Source: an uncultured Prevotella sp. (GTDB lineage Bacteria > Bacteroidota > Bacteroidia > Bacteroidales > Bacteroidaceae). Taken from it: DNA of 60,868 nt. Below the pieces are notes generated by a model that worked only from the letters and a program-made list of their open reading frames with translations, had not been told where the DNA came from and made no database searches. This document shows, in pieces, positions 35,190-43,114 of this stretch; position 1 is the stretch's first letter, and each line of letters starts with the position of its first letter. Both the position numbers and the translations under genes were made by a program. The DNA lies in the NCBI GenBank assembly GCA_900546575.1, contig URDM01000006.1, positions 1 through 60,868 on the forward strand. The letters run 5' to 3'.

Positions 35190-36338
35190 TTACAGCATTG
35201 CGCTGGCAATGCGGCGTGCCTCGGCGTCCGATGCTACATAGTCGTCGTATGTAGGACGTGCTATGAACGTAGCCTTCTGCATTGTCGCCTCGATAATCTC
35301 GCCCATCTGCAGGAATCCGCAACGGTCGTGACGGAACGCTTCGTTTACTATCTCGTTGGCGGCATTGACGATACACGGCATATTTCCGCCCTGATTGATT
35401 GCCTCGTAAGCCATCTGCAGACAGCGGAACTTCTGCATATCTGGCTCGAAGAATTCGAGTGGCTGCTTGAATAGGTCGAGTCGGTCGCCATTCAGTGGCA
35501 GTCGGTCGGGGTAAGAGAATGCATACTGTATGGGCAGACGCATGTCTGGCACACCCAGTTGTGCCTTGACGGCACCGTCGCTGAACTGTACTGCGCTGTG
35601 AACTATTGATTGCGGGTGAACGAGAACTTGTATGCGGTCGGCGCTGACACCGAACAACCACTTTGCTTCTATCACCTCAAAGCCCTTGTTCATCATCGAA
35701 GCTGAGTCGATGGTTATCTTCGCTCCCATGTCCCAAGTAGGATGCTTGAGAGCGTCGGCAGCCTTAACGTCGCGCATTTGTTCAAGGGTGAACTTGCGGA
35801 AGGGACCGCCCGATGCAGTAAGTAATATCTTGTCGATTTCGTTTCTTCCCTCGCCCACCAGACTCTGGAATATGGCTGAGTGCTCGCTGTCTACCGGCAG
35901 GATGTTGACACGATATTCATTTGCCAACTGACAAATCAGTTCGCCAGCTACGACCAATGTCTCCTTATTGGCAAGGCAGATTGTCTTGCGAGCCTTTATG
36001 GCATGGATTGTAGGCGACAAACCTGCATATCCCACCATAGCGGTGAGCACCATGTCGATGGGCTGGGCCTCTACAATCTCGTCGAGAGCCTTCGCTCCGG
36101 CATAAACCTTCACCTCCGGGCAGTCTGCCAACAGTGCTTTGAGAGCCTCGTAGTGCTGCTCGTTGGCTATGACTACAGCCGCCGGGCGGAATTCGCGGGC
36201 CTGTTCAGCCAGCTTCATATATTGATTGTTGGCCGTGAGGCAGTAAGTCTCATATCGGTCGGGATGTTGCTTGATTACGTCCAGGGCCTGAGTGCCGATC
36301 GAACCGGTAGAACCGAGGATGCAAATTTGTTTTTTCAT
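35190..36338 (-). CDS. dxr: 1-deoxy-D-xylulose 5-phosphate reductoisomerase
   Basis: Second enzyme of the MEP isoprenoid pathway, NADPH dependent, the fosmidomycin target. 382 residues. The NADPH motif is ILGSTGSIGTQALDVI (about 6-21), KETLVVAGELI lies at about 119, the metal/substrate loop is ILPVDSEHSAIFQSL (about 141-155), and VHPQSIVHSAVQFSDG is near 237-252. It lies between rimM and rseP with short gaps (23 and 37 bases). Confidence 0.95.
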   Translation of the reverse strand: MKKQICILGSTGSIGTQALDVIKQHPDRYETYCLTANNQYMKLAEQAREFRPAAVVIANEQHYEALKALLADCPEVKVYAGAKALDEIVEAQPIDMVLTAMVGYAGLSPTIHAIKARKTICLANKETLVVAGELICQLANEYRVNILPVDSEHSAIFQSLVGEGRNEIDKILLTASGGPFRKFTLEQMRDVKAADALKHPTWDMGAKITIDSASMMNKGFEVIEAKWLFGVSADRIQVLVHPQSIVHSAVQFSDGAVKAQLGVPDMRLPIQYAFSYPDRLPLNGDRLDLFKQPLEFFEPDMQKFRCLQMAYEAINQGGNMPCIVNAANEIVNEAFRHDRCGFLQMGEIIEATMQKATFIARPTYDDYVASDAEARRIASAML

Positions 36339-36361
36339 ATTTCTATTTTGAGTTGACGAGT

Positions 36362-36883
36362 TTATAAGTCCAGCAAGCCTTCGGGCAGCTGCATTGTTAA
36401 CTGTCTGTGCTCGGTGTCAACGCTGGTAATCAGTTCGTCGCTTGCCGGGATGAGGATGTCGTCGCCATCGGCAGTGACAAGTTCGAAGAGCGTGTTGATG
36501 GTAGAGTCGTCTACCGAGTGTATCTCGCCCACCGTCTTGCCCGAAGTGGCATCCACCACATGAAAGCCCACAATGGCAGCCCACGACAACGAGTCGGAAT
36601 CAGAGTCGCTATGCTCGCGTGGGAAGTACACATCGCATCCGGTCAGGGTACGGGCCTTGTCCTGTGTGGTCACATCTTCAAACCGTACAAGAGCCGTCTC
36701 GTCCGTCTTAAAGCGGTACTCGTCCATGAAGAACGGTACGAGAATGCCGTCCATGTCGAGAATGAGATAGTCGGCGTCGGTACGGTCGAACACGTCGTCG
36801 TCGAAGTGGAACGACACTTCGCCGTCAACTCCGTGCGGTTTGCCTATGCGTCCGATTTTATATACAGTTTCTTTCTTTATCAT
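36362..36883 (-). CDS. rimM: 16S rRNA processing protein RimM
   Basis: Assembly factor of the 30S subunit head. 173 residues from MIKKETVYKIGRIGKPHGVD, with the RimM N-terminal barrel and KPHGVDGEV motif (about 13-21). The C-terminal PRC-barrel-like domain has GFHVVDATSGKTVGEIHSV (about 102-120) and ILIPASDELITSVD near the end. The open frame runs upstream into murA, but the ATG at 36883, 31 bases after murA, gives the standard length. Confidence 0.92.
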   Translation of the reverse strand: MIKKETVYKIGRIGKPHGVDGEVSFHFDDDVFDRTDADYLILDMDGILVPFFMDEYRFKTDETALVRFEDVTTQDKARTLTGCDVYFPREHSDSDSDSLSWAAIVGFHVVDATSGKTVGEIHSVDDSTINTLFELVTADGDDILIPASDELITSVDTEHRQLTMQLPEGLLDL

Positions 36884-36914
36884 ATTATTATCAAATGAGC
36901 TGTTCCTTGCGGCC

Positions 36915-38219
36915 TTACTCTCTTCTGATCTTGGCACCCAGAGCGTTGAGTCGGCCCTCGATGTCTTCATAGCCACGGTCTATCTGGGCTATGTTGTCGA
37001 TGCGGCTTGTACCCTTTGCGCCCATAGCTGCAATGAGCAGAGCGATACCGGCACGTATGTCGGGACTTGTCATTCTGCGGGCGCGCAACTGTCGTTTGCG
37101 GTCATGGCCTACGATGACACATCTGTGCGGGTCGCACAGAATTATCTGGGCACCCATGTCAATGAGTTTGTCGACGAAGAACAGACGGCTCTCGAACATC
37201 TTCTGATGTACAAGTACCGAGCCACGAGCCTGGGTTGCCACCACGATGAGCACCGACAGAAGGTCAGGAGTAAGTCCCGGCCACGGCGCATCGGCCAAAG
37301 TAAGGATTGTACCGTCGATGAATGATTCGACGATGTAGTGTGGCTGTCGTGGAATGAAGAGGTCGTCGCCCTCCACCTTTATCTTGACACCCAATCGGCG
37401 GAATGCGTCGGGAATGATGCCAAGTTCGCGCACGGCGCAATTCTTTATGCGTACGCCGTCGCCCACCATTGCTGCCATACCGATGAACGAGCCTACCTCG
37501 ATCATGTCTGGAAGAATACGGTGCTCGGCACCGTGCAGCGTCTTTACGCCGACAATGGTTATCAGGTTGGAAGCGATGCCCGAAATGTTGGCGCCCATGG
37601 CGTTGAGCAGATGACACAACTGCTGCACATAGGGTTCGCAGGCGGCATTATATATGGTAGTAGTGCCCTCTGCCAGCACGGCAGCCATAATGATATTGGC
37701 GGTACCAGTTACTGATGCCTCGTCGAGCAACATATATGCTCCCTTGAGATGTTGCGCATCAATGTTGAACACTTTGCGCTCCTCGTCATTGACAAACTTG
37801 GCTCCGAGATTCTTGAATCCCAGAAAGTGAGTGTCAAGACGTCGGCGTCCTATCTTGTCGCCGCCCGGTTCTGCCACGGCGGCGTGTCCGAATCGTCCCA
37901 ATAGCGGTCCCATGAGCAGCACGCTGCCTCTGAGAGCGGCACATTTCTGCACATACTCGTCGCTGTCGAGATATTCGAGGTTGATGTCATCGGCCTGGAA
38001 TGTATAGTCGTTGCGCGAGTTGCGTGTCACCTTTACACCGATTTCTTCGAGCAACTTGATAAGGTTGTTGACGTCGAGAATGTCGGGTATGTTGGTGATG
38101 TGCACCGGTTGGTCGGTGAGTAGCGTAGCTGCAATCACCTCAAGTGCCTCGTTTTTGGCTCCCTGCGGAGTGATGGTTCCGCTGAGTGTATGTCCACCCT
38201 CGATTATGAATGTTTCCAT
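36915..38219 (-). CDS. murA: UDP-N-acetylglucosamine 1-carboxyvinyltransferase, Asp active site
   Basis: First committed step of peptidoglycan synthesis: transfers enolpyruvate from PEP to UDP-GlcNAc. 434 residues. PQGAKNEALEVIAATLL (about 18-34) carries the conserved Lys and Asn. In the catalytic loop AEPGGDKIGRRRLDTH the usual Cys (GGC in E. coli, Cys115) is Asp121. Asp at this position is known from other bacteria to keep activity and block fosfomycin alkylation, so fosfomycin resistance is predicted. It sits between DUF4290 and rimM. Confidence 0.95.
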   Translation of the reverse strand: METFIIEGGHTLSGTITPQGAKNEALEVIAATLLTDQPVHITNIPDILDVNNLIKLLEEIGVKVTRNSRNDYTFQADDINLEYLDSDEYVQKCAALRGSVLLMGPLLGRFGHAAVAEPGGDKIGRRRLDTHFLGFKNLGAKFVNDEERKVFNIDAQHLKGAYMLLDEASVTGTANIIMAAVLAEGTTTIYNAACEPYVQQLCHLLNAMGANISGIASNLITIVGVKTLHGAEHRILPDMIEVGSFIGMAAMVGDGVRIKNCAVRELGIIPDAFRRLGVKIKVEGDDLFIPRQPHYIVESFIDGTILTLADAPWPGLTPDLLSVLIVVATQARGSVLVHQKMFESRLFFVDKLIDMGAQIILCDPHRCVIVGHDRKRQLRARRMTSPDIRAGIALLIAAMGAKGTSRIDNIAQIDRGYEDIEGRLNALGAKIRRE

Positions 38220-38264
38220 AGCAATGGTCTTGATGTTAGAGTGAGTGTGAGTATGTGTGAATAT

Positions 38265-38861
38265 TTATCTGCGGCGGCGCTGCTTGCGCTCGGGCGTACG
38301 GTTTTGTGTGCGTTCGAACTTGAAGTTGTCGAGGTCGAGCTGTACGTTTCCGGCTGTGTATCCAGCCAAGTCTGACGCTACCTTTTCGTTGTCGCTCGAA
38401 CCGTGTCCCCACTGTACGAGGTCGCGTTTCATCTGGTTTGCCACGAGACGTATCAGTTCGGTGCGTTCCGGTCCTTGCGGCATTGTCTTGAGCATGTCGA
38501 ACACTTCGAACATCAGTCCGCCGTAGTGGCGCACCGGAATGCGGCGCATGGGGTAGGGTATGGGCTTTGGCTTCTCGAGCATTGAGCGTGCCTCGTTGAT
38601 GTCGAAGGGATAGTCGATGTCGAGTTTGAACTGGCTCATCAGTGCCAGGTGGTCCCACAGCTTGCGACGGAACGATTCGGCGTCGCCCGTACGAGGTATC
38701 ATGCGTTCCATAACGGCAATGATGGTGTTGGCGCAACGCTGTCGGTCGGCGCGGTTGGGCAGCGCCACGCAGTGGTCTACCATCTGTTGCACCTCACGTC
38801 CGTATTCGGGCAGTATGAGGCGTTCGCGCTGTGTATTGTAGTCGAGTCCTTTTATATTCAT
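38265..38861 (-). CDS. DUF4290 family protein
   Basis: 198-residue cytoplasmic protein of a Bacteroidetes-specific family of unknown function. It starts MNIKGLDYNTQRERLILPEY; conserved-looking blocks are GREVQQMVDHCVALPNRADR (about 21-40) and LWDHLALMSQFKLDIDYPF (about 67-85). The C-terminus is very basic (RTQNRTPERKQRRRR), which may bind nucleic acid; that is only a suggestion. It starts 4 bases after tsaB and precedes murA by 45, a placement I know from related genomes. Confidence 0.8.
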   Translation of the reverse strand: MNIKGLDYNTQRERLILPEYGREVQQMVDHCVALPNRADRQRCANTIIAVMERMIPRTGDAESFRRKLWDHLALMSQFKLDIDYPFDINEARSMLEKPKPIPYPMRRIPVRHYGGLMFEVFDMLKTMPQGPERTELIRLVANQMKRDLVQWGHGSSDNEKVASDLAGYTAGNVQLDLDNFKFERTQNRTPERKQRRRR

Positions 38862-38865
38862 ATTA

Positions 38866-39555
38866 CTATAACAATTTCTTGGGCTGATGGGCCACGAAGT
38901 CCTTCAGATAGAACGGAACAAAGTATGCCACGTCCTCGTATTTCTCTTGAGCAATGCGTCGTTCGGCTATCGGGAACATCCATTTTGCCAGCGGCTCTAC
39001 GCCCTTGATGAGTCGTGCATTGGGATGATTGATCACCTCCATGCACTTCTCGGCTCCGTTGCCGAAGAAGTAAACGGGTCCGCGGTCGAGATATTCGCGA
39101 TAGGTTTCGGCGTCTACTACGTCGGCCTGTATGCCCCTCACCTCGTGCAGGGCGCGGTCGTACACTGCCGAATAAACCTCCATGCGGCGTGCGTCAATCA
39201 TGGGGCACAGCAAGGCGCCCTCCTCTACCTCCTCACGCAGAAGCACAGGGACAGCCATAAGTTCGAGTGTAGGCACGGCGATGAGCTTGAGGTCCTGTCC
39301 GAAGCAGATGCCCTTTGCCATCGATGCGCCAATGCGCAGTCCGGTATATGAGCCCGGACCGCAGCTCACGGCCACTGCGTCGAGCGGAATGGCGTGACTG
39401 TCGGCAAACGACAGCGCCTCGTCGACAAACGTGCCGAGCTTCACTGCATGGTTGGGACCCTCGTGGTCTTCTTGGGAGAAAATACATGCTCCGTCCTGAC
39501 TGACGGATACTGAGCACACATCAGTGCTCGTTTCAATATTCAAAATACACGACAT
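38866..39555 (-). CDS. tsaB: tRNA threonylcarbamoyladenosine biosynthesis protein TsaB
   Basis: Pseudo-peptidase partner of TsaD in t6A modification of ANN-decoding tRNAs. 229 residues. It starts MSCILNIETSTDVCSVSVSQ with the ASKHA-fold phosphate loop; VSCGPGSYTGLRIGASMAKG (about 64-83) is the TsaB hallmark, followed by CPMIDARRMEVYSAVYD (about 116-132). First gene of the long minus-strand run, with a consensus promoter about 135 bases upstream. Confidence 0.93.
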   Translation of the reverse strand: MSCILNIETSTDVCSVSVSQDGACIFSQEDHEGPNHAVKLGTFVDEALSFADSHAIPLDAVAVSCGPGSYTGLRIGASMAKGICFGQDLKLIAVPTLELMAVPVLLREEVEEGALLCPMIDARRMEVYSAVYDRALHEVRGIQADVVDAETYREYLDRGPVYFFGNGAEKCMEVINHPNARLIKGVEPLAKWMFPIAERRIAQEKYEDVAYFVPFYLKDFVAHQPKKLL

Positions 39556-39687
39556 GCTAAAACTATTTTACTTTCGTGGACTTTGCTCCTAACCGTGTGG
39601 CTGCAAATACAAAACTATATGCCACTCTGGGTTAGCAGTGTCCTCAATATACATATATATATTGTTGGTGTGTGAAATATTTCAGTG

Positions 39688-39718
39688 CAAAGATAGTGTA
39701 AATCGTGCGCATTACAAA
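39688..39718 (-). promoter_or_regulatory. Promoter of the tsaB-murA-dxr run
   Basis: Minus strand TTTG (39715-39718), 19 bases, TATCTTTG (39688-39695). A weaker second -7 match, TAGTTTTG, is at 39610-39617 closer to the ATG. Confidence 0.7.
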
Positions 39719-39781
39719 GAGAATTTCTTCATTTTTGGTTAAAAACAGTTTGAGGGTTGGCGTTTTGTATCTAATTATGAG

Positions 39782-39789
39782 TAACTTTG
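39782..39789 (+). promoter_or_regulatory. -7 element of the GH3 gene
   Basis: TAACTTTG matches TAnnTTTG, 38 bases before the ATG at 39828; no well-spaced TTTG box is visible upstream. Confidence 0.55.
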
Positions 39790-39827
39790 CAACAATTAGG
39801 ATATACTAACATCAATAAATTTACCGA

Positions 39828-42296
39828 ATGAAACATTCAAGACAAAGCCTTTTAATCCTGCTTCTTGCAGCGACATTGGCCCCACAGCCCGCAGCTGCAC
39901 AAAAGCGAGCCAAGGCAAAGAGCAAGACAATCGTTGACACACCTGTCTACAAGCAGGCGTCGCGCCCCATCGAGGAGCGTGTTGCCGACCTTCTGAGCCG
40001 CATGACTATTGAGGAGAAGATAGCACAGTTGCGCTGTCCGCTCGGATGGGAGATGTATACGAAGACAAGCGACAAAAGCGTTGAGGTGTCGCAGAAATTC
40101 AAGGACATAATGAGCAAGGCCCCGATAGGTTCGTTCTGGGCTGTGCTGCGTGCCGATCCGTGGACGCAGAAGACGCTGGAAACGGGACTTTATCCCGAAC
40201 TTGCAGCCAAAGCCATCAACGCTTTGCAGAAATATGCAGTGGAGAAGACCCGTCTCGGCATACCTATTCTGTTTGCTGAGGAGACTCCGCACGGCCATAT
40301 GGCAATCGGCACGACCGTATATCCTACGGGACTGTCGTGTGCCAGCACCTGGAATGCCGACCTTATGCACAGCATGGGCGACGCTATGGGCCGCGAGGTG
40401 CGCTCGCAGGGCGGCAATGTGGGCTACGGCCCCGTGCTCGACGTGGCTCGCGAGCCGCGCTGGTCGCGTATGGAAGAGGGCTTTGGCGAAGACCCTTGGC
40501 TGGCTTCGGTGCTCGGTCCGGCTATAGTTAAGGGCATGCAGGGCGAGGCTTCTGACGGCCAGCACGTGTTCAGTACGCTCAAGCATCTTGCCGCATACGG
40601 CGTGCCTGCGGGCGGACACAACGGCAATGCGGTGCAGGTGGGCGAGCGTACGCTGCGCTCCGAACTGCTGCTGCCTTTCGAAAAGGCTGTCAAGGCAGGT
40701 GCTGCAACCGTAATGACTTCGTACAACACCGTTGAGGGCGTGCCATGCACGTCCAATCGTAAGCTGCTCACCGACATGCTGCGTGGCGAGTGGGGATTCA
40801 AGGGCTTCACATATAGCGACCTTTACTCTGTTGAGACCATCGCTTCCAACGGCGCAGCCCGCGACAATTCCGAGGGCGCAGCGCTCGCCTTGAAGGCGGG
40901 ACTGGATATGGACCTTGGCGGCGATGCCTTCGGCAACAATCTGAAGGCAGAACTTGAGAAGGGCGGAATAAGCAATGCCGACCTCGACCATGCCGTAGCC
41001 AATGTGCTCACGCTGAAGTTCCGTCAGGGATTGTTTGAAAATCCGTATGTCAATCCGAAGACTGCCAAGCAGGTGTGCCGTTCGGCTGAGCATCGTGCCA
41101 TAGCCGAGAAGGTGGCTGAGGAGGGCACAGTGCTGCTCAAGAACGACGGTGTGCTGCCGCTGCAGAAGAATCTGAAGCGCATAGCTGTAATCGGTCCTAA
41201 CGCCGATACTCCTTATAACCAGCTTGGCGACTACACCGCTCCACAGGCACGCGAGGCTATTGTCACCGTGCTCGATGGCGTTAAGGCTGCCGTAGACAAG
41301 CAGACTGAGGTGGTATATGCCAAGGGTTGCGCCGTACGCGACACCACTTCGGCAGACATTCCGGCTGCTGTGAGCGCTGCAGAGAGTGCCGATGCTGTGG
41401 TATTGGTGGTTGGCGGTTCGAGCGCGCGCGACTTCCGCACCAAGTATATTGCCACTGGCGCTGCCATTGCTTCGAAGGAAGTGCTCGACATGGACTGCGG
41501 TGAGGGATTCGACCGCTCCACTCTCGACCTCCTTGGCAAACAGGAGCAGCTCATTGCTGCCGTAAGTGCTGCCACAAAGAAGACGGGCAAGCCGCTCGTT
41601 GTGGTATATATCCAGGGCAGAACACTTCTGATGAACCAGGCAGCAGACAAGGCCGACGCTCTGCTCACGGCGTGGTATCCCGGCGAACAGGGCGGTAATG
41701 CAATAGCATCGTTGCTCTTTGGCGATGCCAATCCTTCGGGTCGTCTGCCGGTAAGCATTCCGCGCAGCGTGGGCCAGCTCCCTGTGTACTACAGCCAGGG
41801 CAAACTGCGCGACTACATGGATGCCGAGGCGGTACCGCTCTATCCCTTCGGCTACGGACTATCGTACACTACGTTCGACTATTCGGGTCTCTCGATAGAG
41901 CGTCTGGCTTCTGCCGATGGTTCAGCTACGGCTCAGACGCAGTCGGCAGGCGTGCTTATGACTTCAGCCGACGGACTGCGCATGTCGGCAAGCCAGCCCC
42001 TTGCCAAGGTCAGACTCACCGTGAAGAACACCGGAAAGCGTGACGGTGCTGAAGTGGTGCAGCTCTATGTACACGACCGTGCAGCCTCGGTGGCACAGCC
42101 GCCCATCCAGCTTCGCGCCTTCCAGAAGGTATGGCTCAAGGCAGGCGAGTCGCGTCAGGTGGAGTTTACGCTTGGTTTCGACGAACTGTCAATCATCGGT
42201 GCCGACATGAAGCGTGTGCTTGAGCGTGGCGATTTCGACATAATGGTGGGAGCCTCGTCGGCTGATATCCGTCAGAGCGGAGTACTCTCGCTGTAG
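39828..42296 (+). CDS. Glycoside hydrolase family 3 (beta-glucosidase/beta-xylosidase type)
   Basis: Exo-acting glycosidase, probably periplasmic: signal peptide MKHSRQSLLILLLAATLAPQ with cleavage near PAAAQ. 822 residues. The GH3 N-terminal TIM barrel (about 60-400) has FAEETPHGHMAIGTTVYPTG and the nucleophile region KGFTYSDLYSVE (Asp about 331). The C-terminal alpha/beta sandwich (about 430-670) is followed by an FN3-like domain (about 720-820) with DGAEVVQLYVHDRAASVAQP. It stands alone between a promoter and a repeat array, with no SusCD next to it. Sugar specificity cannot be read from the sequence. Confidence 0.92.
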   Translation: MKHSRQSLLILLLAATLAPQPAAAQKRAKAKSKTIVDTPVYKQASRPIEERVADLLSRMTIEEKIAQLRCPLGWEMYTKTSDKSVEVSQKFKDIMSKAPIGSFWAVLRADPWTQKTLETGLYPELAAKAINALQKYAVEKTRLGIPILFAEETPHGHMAIGTTVYPTGLSCASTWNADLMHSMGDAMGREVRSQGGNVGYGPVLDVAREPRWSRMEEGFGEDPWLASVLGPAIVKGMQGEASDGQHVFSTLKHLAAYGVPAGGHNGNAVQVGERTLRSELLLPFEKAVKAGAATVMTSYNTVEGVPCTSNRKLLTDMLRGEWGFKGFTYSDLYSVETIASNGAARDNSEGAALALKAGLDMDLGGDAFGNNLKAELEKGGISNADLDHAVANVLTLKFRQGLFENPYVNPKTAKQVCRSAEHRAIAEKVAEEGTVLLKNDGVLPLQKNLKRIAVIGPNADTPYNQLGDYTAPQAREAIVTVLDGVKAAVDKQTEVVYAKGCAVRDTTSADIPAAVSAAESADAVVLVVGGSSARDFRTKYIATGAAIASKEVLDMDCGEGFDRSTLDLLGKQEQLIAAVSAATKKTGKPLVVVYIQGRTLLMNQAADKADALLTAWYPGEQGGNAIASLLFGDANPSGRLPVSIPRSVGQLPVYYSQGKLRDYMDAEAVPLYPFGYGLSYTTFDYSGLSIERLASADGSATAQTQSAGVLMTSADGLRMSASQPLAKVRLTVKNTGKRDGAEVVQLYVHDRAASVAQPPIQLRAFQKVWLKAGESRQVEFTLGFDELSIIGADMKRVLERGDFDIMVGASSADIRQSGVLSL

Positions 42297-42362
42297 CATG
42301 GCAACTGACTTGTCGGGCGATTTATAAACGGCTGATTTTCAAGCAGAAAACGGCTGCTCTGA

Positions 42363-42476
42363 AAATGTACCCCTTTTGGGTTGTAAAAGGACTCCTTTTG
42401 CACTCCAAAAGGGGTCCTTTTATGCACCAAAACGAGTCCTTTTGGAAGGCAAAAGGAGTCCTTTTGAAAAAGGGAA
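42363..42476. repeat. 22-bp-period palindromic module array (array 3)
   Basis: Five modules: AAATGTACCCCTTTT, AAAAGGACTCCTTTT, AAAAGGGGTCCTTTT, AAAACGAGTCCTTTT, AAAAGGAGTCCTTTT. Spacers: GGGTTGT, GCACTCC, ATGCACC, GGAAGGC. Modules 2 and 5 are reverse complements. It lies about 65 bases after the GH3 stop. Confidence 0.9.
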
Positions 42477-42540
42477 GAAAACGGAGTGTGGGATAAGGCA
42501 TAATTAACACATAAAGTTAGGGCAATTTCAGCATTTTTGT

Positions 42541-42548
42541 TATTTTTG
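42541..42548 (+). promoter_or_regulatory. -7 element of the small gene/vapD pair
   Basis: TATTTTTG matches TAnnTTTG and lies 25 bases before the ATG at 42574; no clear TTTG box at the right distance. Confidence 0.5.
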
Positions 42549-42573
42549 CAAAACAAACAAGTTAAGATTTAAT

Positions 42574-42747
42574 ATGAAAATAGGTGATAAAGTTTTAGTG
42601 TCTCCGGATTTGACACATAAGTCAGATTGGGAGAACGGTGAGGTTATAAAGGTCGAACAGAATTCCTTTGTCGGAGTGGTTGTTTCCGCTAAGACCGATG
42701 ATGGGGATATCTTCTTCGGTTATCAGGACATGTTCAAACCAGCATAA
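42574..42747 (+). CDS. 57-residue protein encoded directly before VapD
   Basis: Starts MKIGDKVLVSPDLTHKSDWE, contains NGEVIKVEQNSFVGVVVSAK and ends FFGYQDMFKPA. It is acidic and beta-rich, resembling a small SH3/KOW-like barrel, and has no signal peptide. I do not recognise a named family. Its stop lies 8 bases before the vapD ATG, both lie behind one -7 element, and both are AT-richer than the flanking GH3 and GH92 genes. By position it is a candidate antitoxin or regulator of VapD; that is inference, as some VapD proteins have no known antitoxin. Confidence 0.7.
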   Translation: MKIGDKVLVSPDLTHKSDWENGEVIKVEQNSFVGVVVSAKTDDGDIFFGYQDMFKPA

Positions 42748-42755
42748 TTTCAACT

Positions 42756-43037
42756 ATGTACGCCCTAAGTTTTGATATGGTCATTTCTGACCTGCAGAAG
42801 TATTATGGTGAGCCATACAACAAGGCTTATTTTGAAATAAAGGAACTTTTGACTGCTAATGGATTTGAATGGGTGCAAGGAAGCACCTATTTGACAAAGG
42901 CAGATGATTTGACAGCTATTGTTAAGACTGTAATGCAATTGTCAAAGATTGATTGGTTTAAGAAATCTGTAAGAGATATTAGAGGTTTTAAAGTAGAAAG
43001 TTGGTCTGATTTTACGGATTTAGTAAAGAATTCATAA
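42756..43037 (+). CDS. vapD: VapD family endoribonuclease (virulence-associated protein D)
   Basis: 93 residues: MYALSFDMVISDLQKYYGEP, then YNKAYFEIKELLTANGFEWV, WVQGSTYLT and WFKKSVRDIRGFKVESWSDF. These are the usual VapD blocks, with a ferredoxin-like fold related to Cas2 and an Asp at residue 7 in the position of the proposed catalytic residue. Family members are RNases and act as toxins in some bacteria. It follows a 57-residue gene by 8 bases and ends at a strong terminator. The pair interrupts two glycosidase genes and has lower GC, suggesting transfer. No CRISPR or cas genes are near. Confidence 0.88.
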   Translation: MYALSFDMVISDLQKYYGEPYNKAYFEIKELLTANGFEWVQGSTYLTKADDLTAIVKTVMQLSKIDWFKKSVRDIRGFKVESWSDFTDLVKNS

Positions 43038-43087
43038 ATGCAAATGGCACGAACCAGGATGTTGTTCCTTGTTCGTGCCATTTGCAT
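43037..43087. terminator. Long terminator hairpin between vapD and GH92
   Basis: ATGCAAATGGCACGAAC and GTTCGTGCCATTTGCAT pair over 17 bases around a 15-base loop. It lies between convergent genes and probably serves both strands. Confidence 0.75.
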
Positions 43088-43114
43088 ATTGTTAGCTTGT
43101 AATATTAAGTGATA

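Noticed and set aside
39852..41093. 413-residue antisense open frame over the GH3 gene
   Set aside because: Composition is that of a shadow frame (His, Arg, Leu and Cys rich), with no recognisable domain; the GH3 gene on the other strand is certain.
42756..43037. Cas2 protein
   Set aside because: The fold family is related, but the motifs (YALSFDM, SVRDIRGF) are those of VapD, and there is no cas1 or CRISPR.
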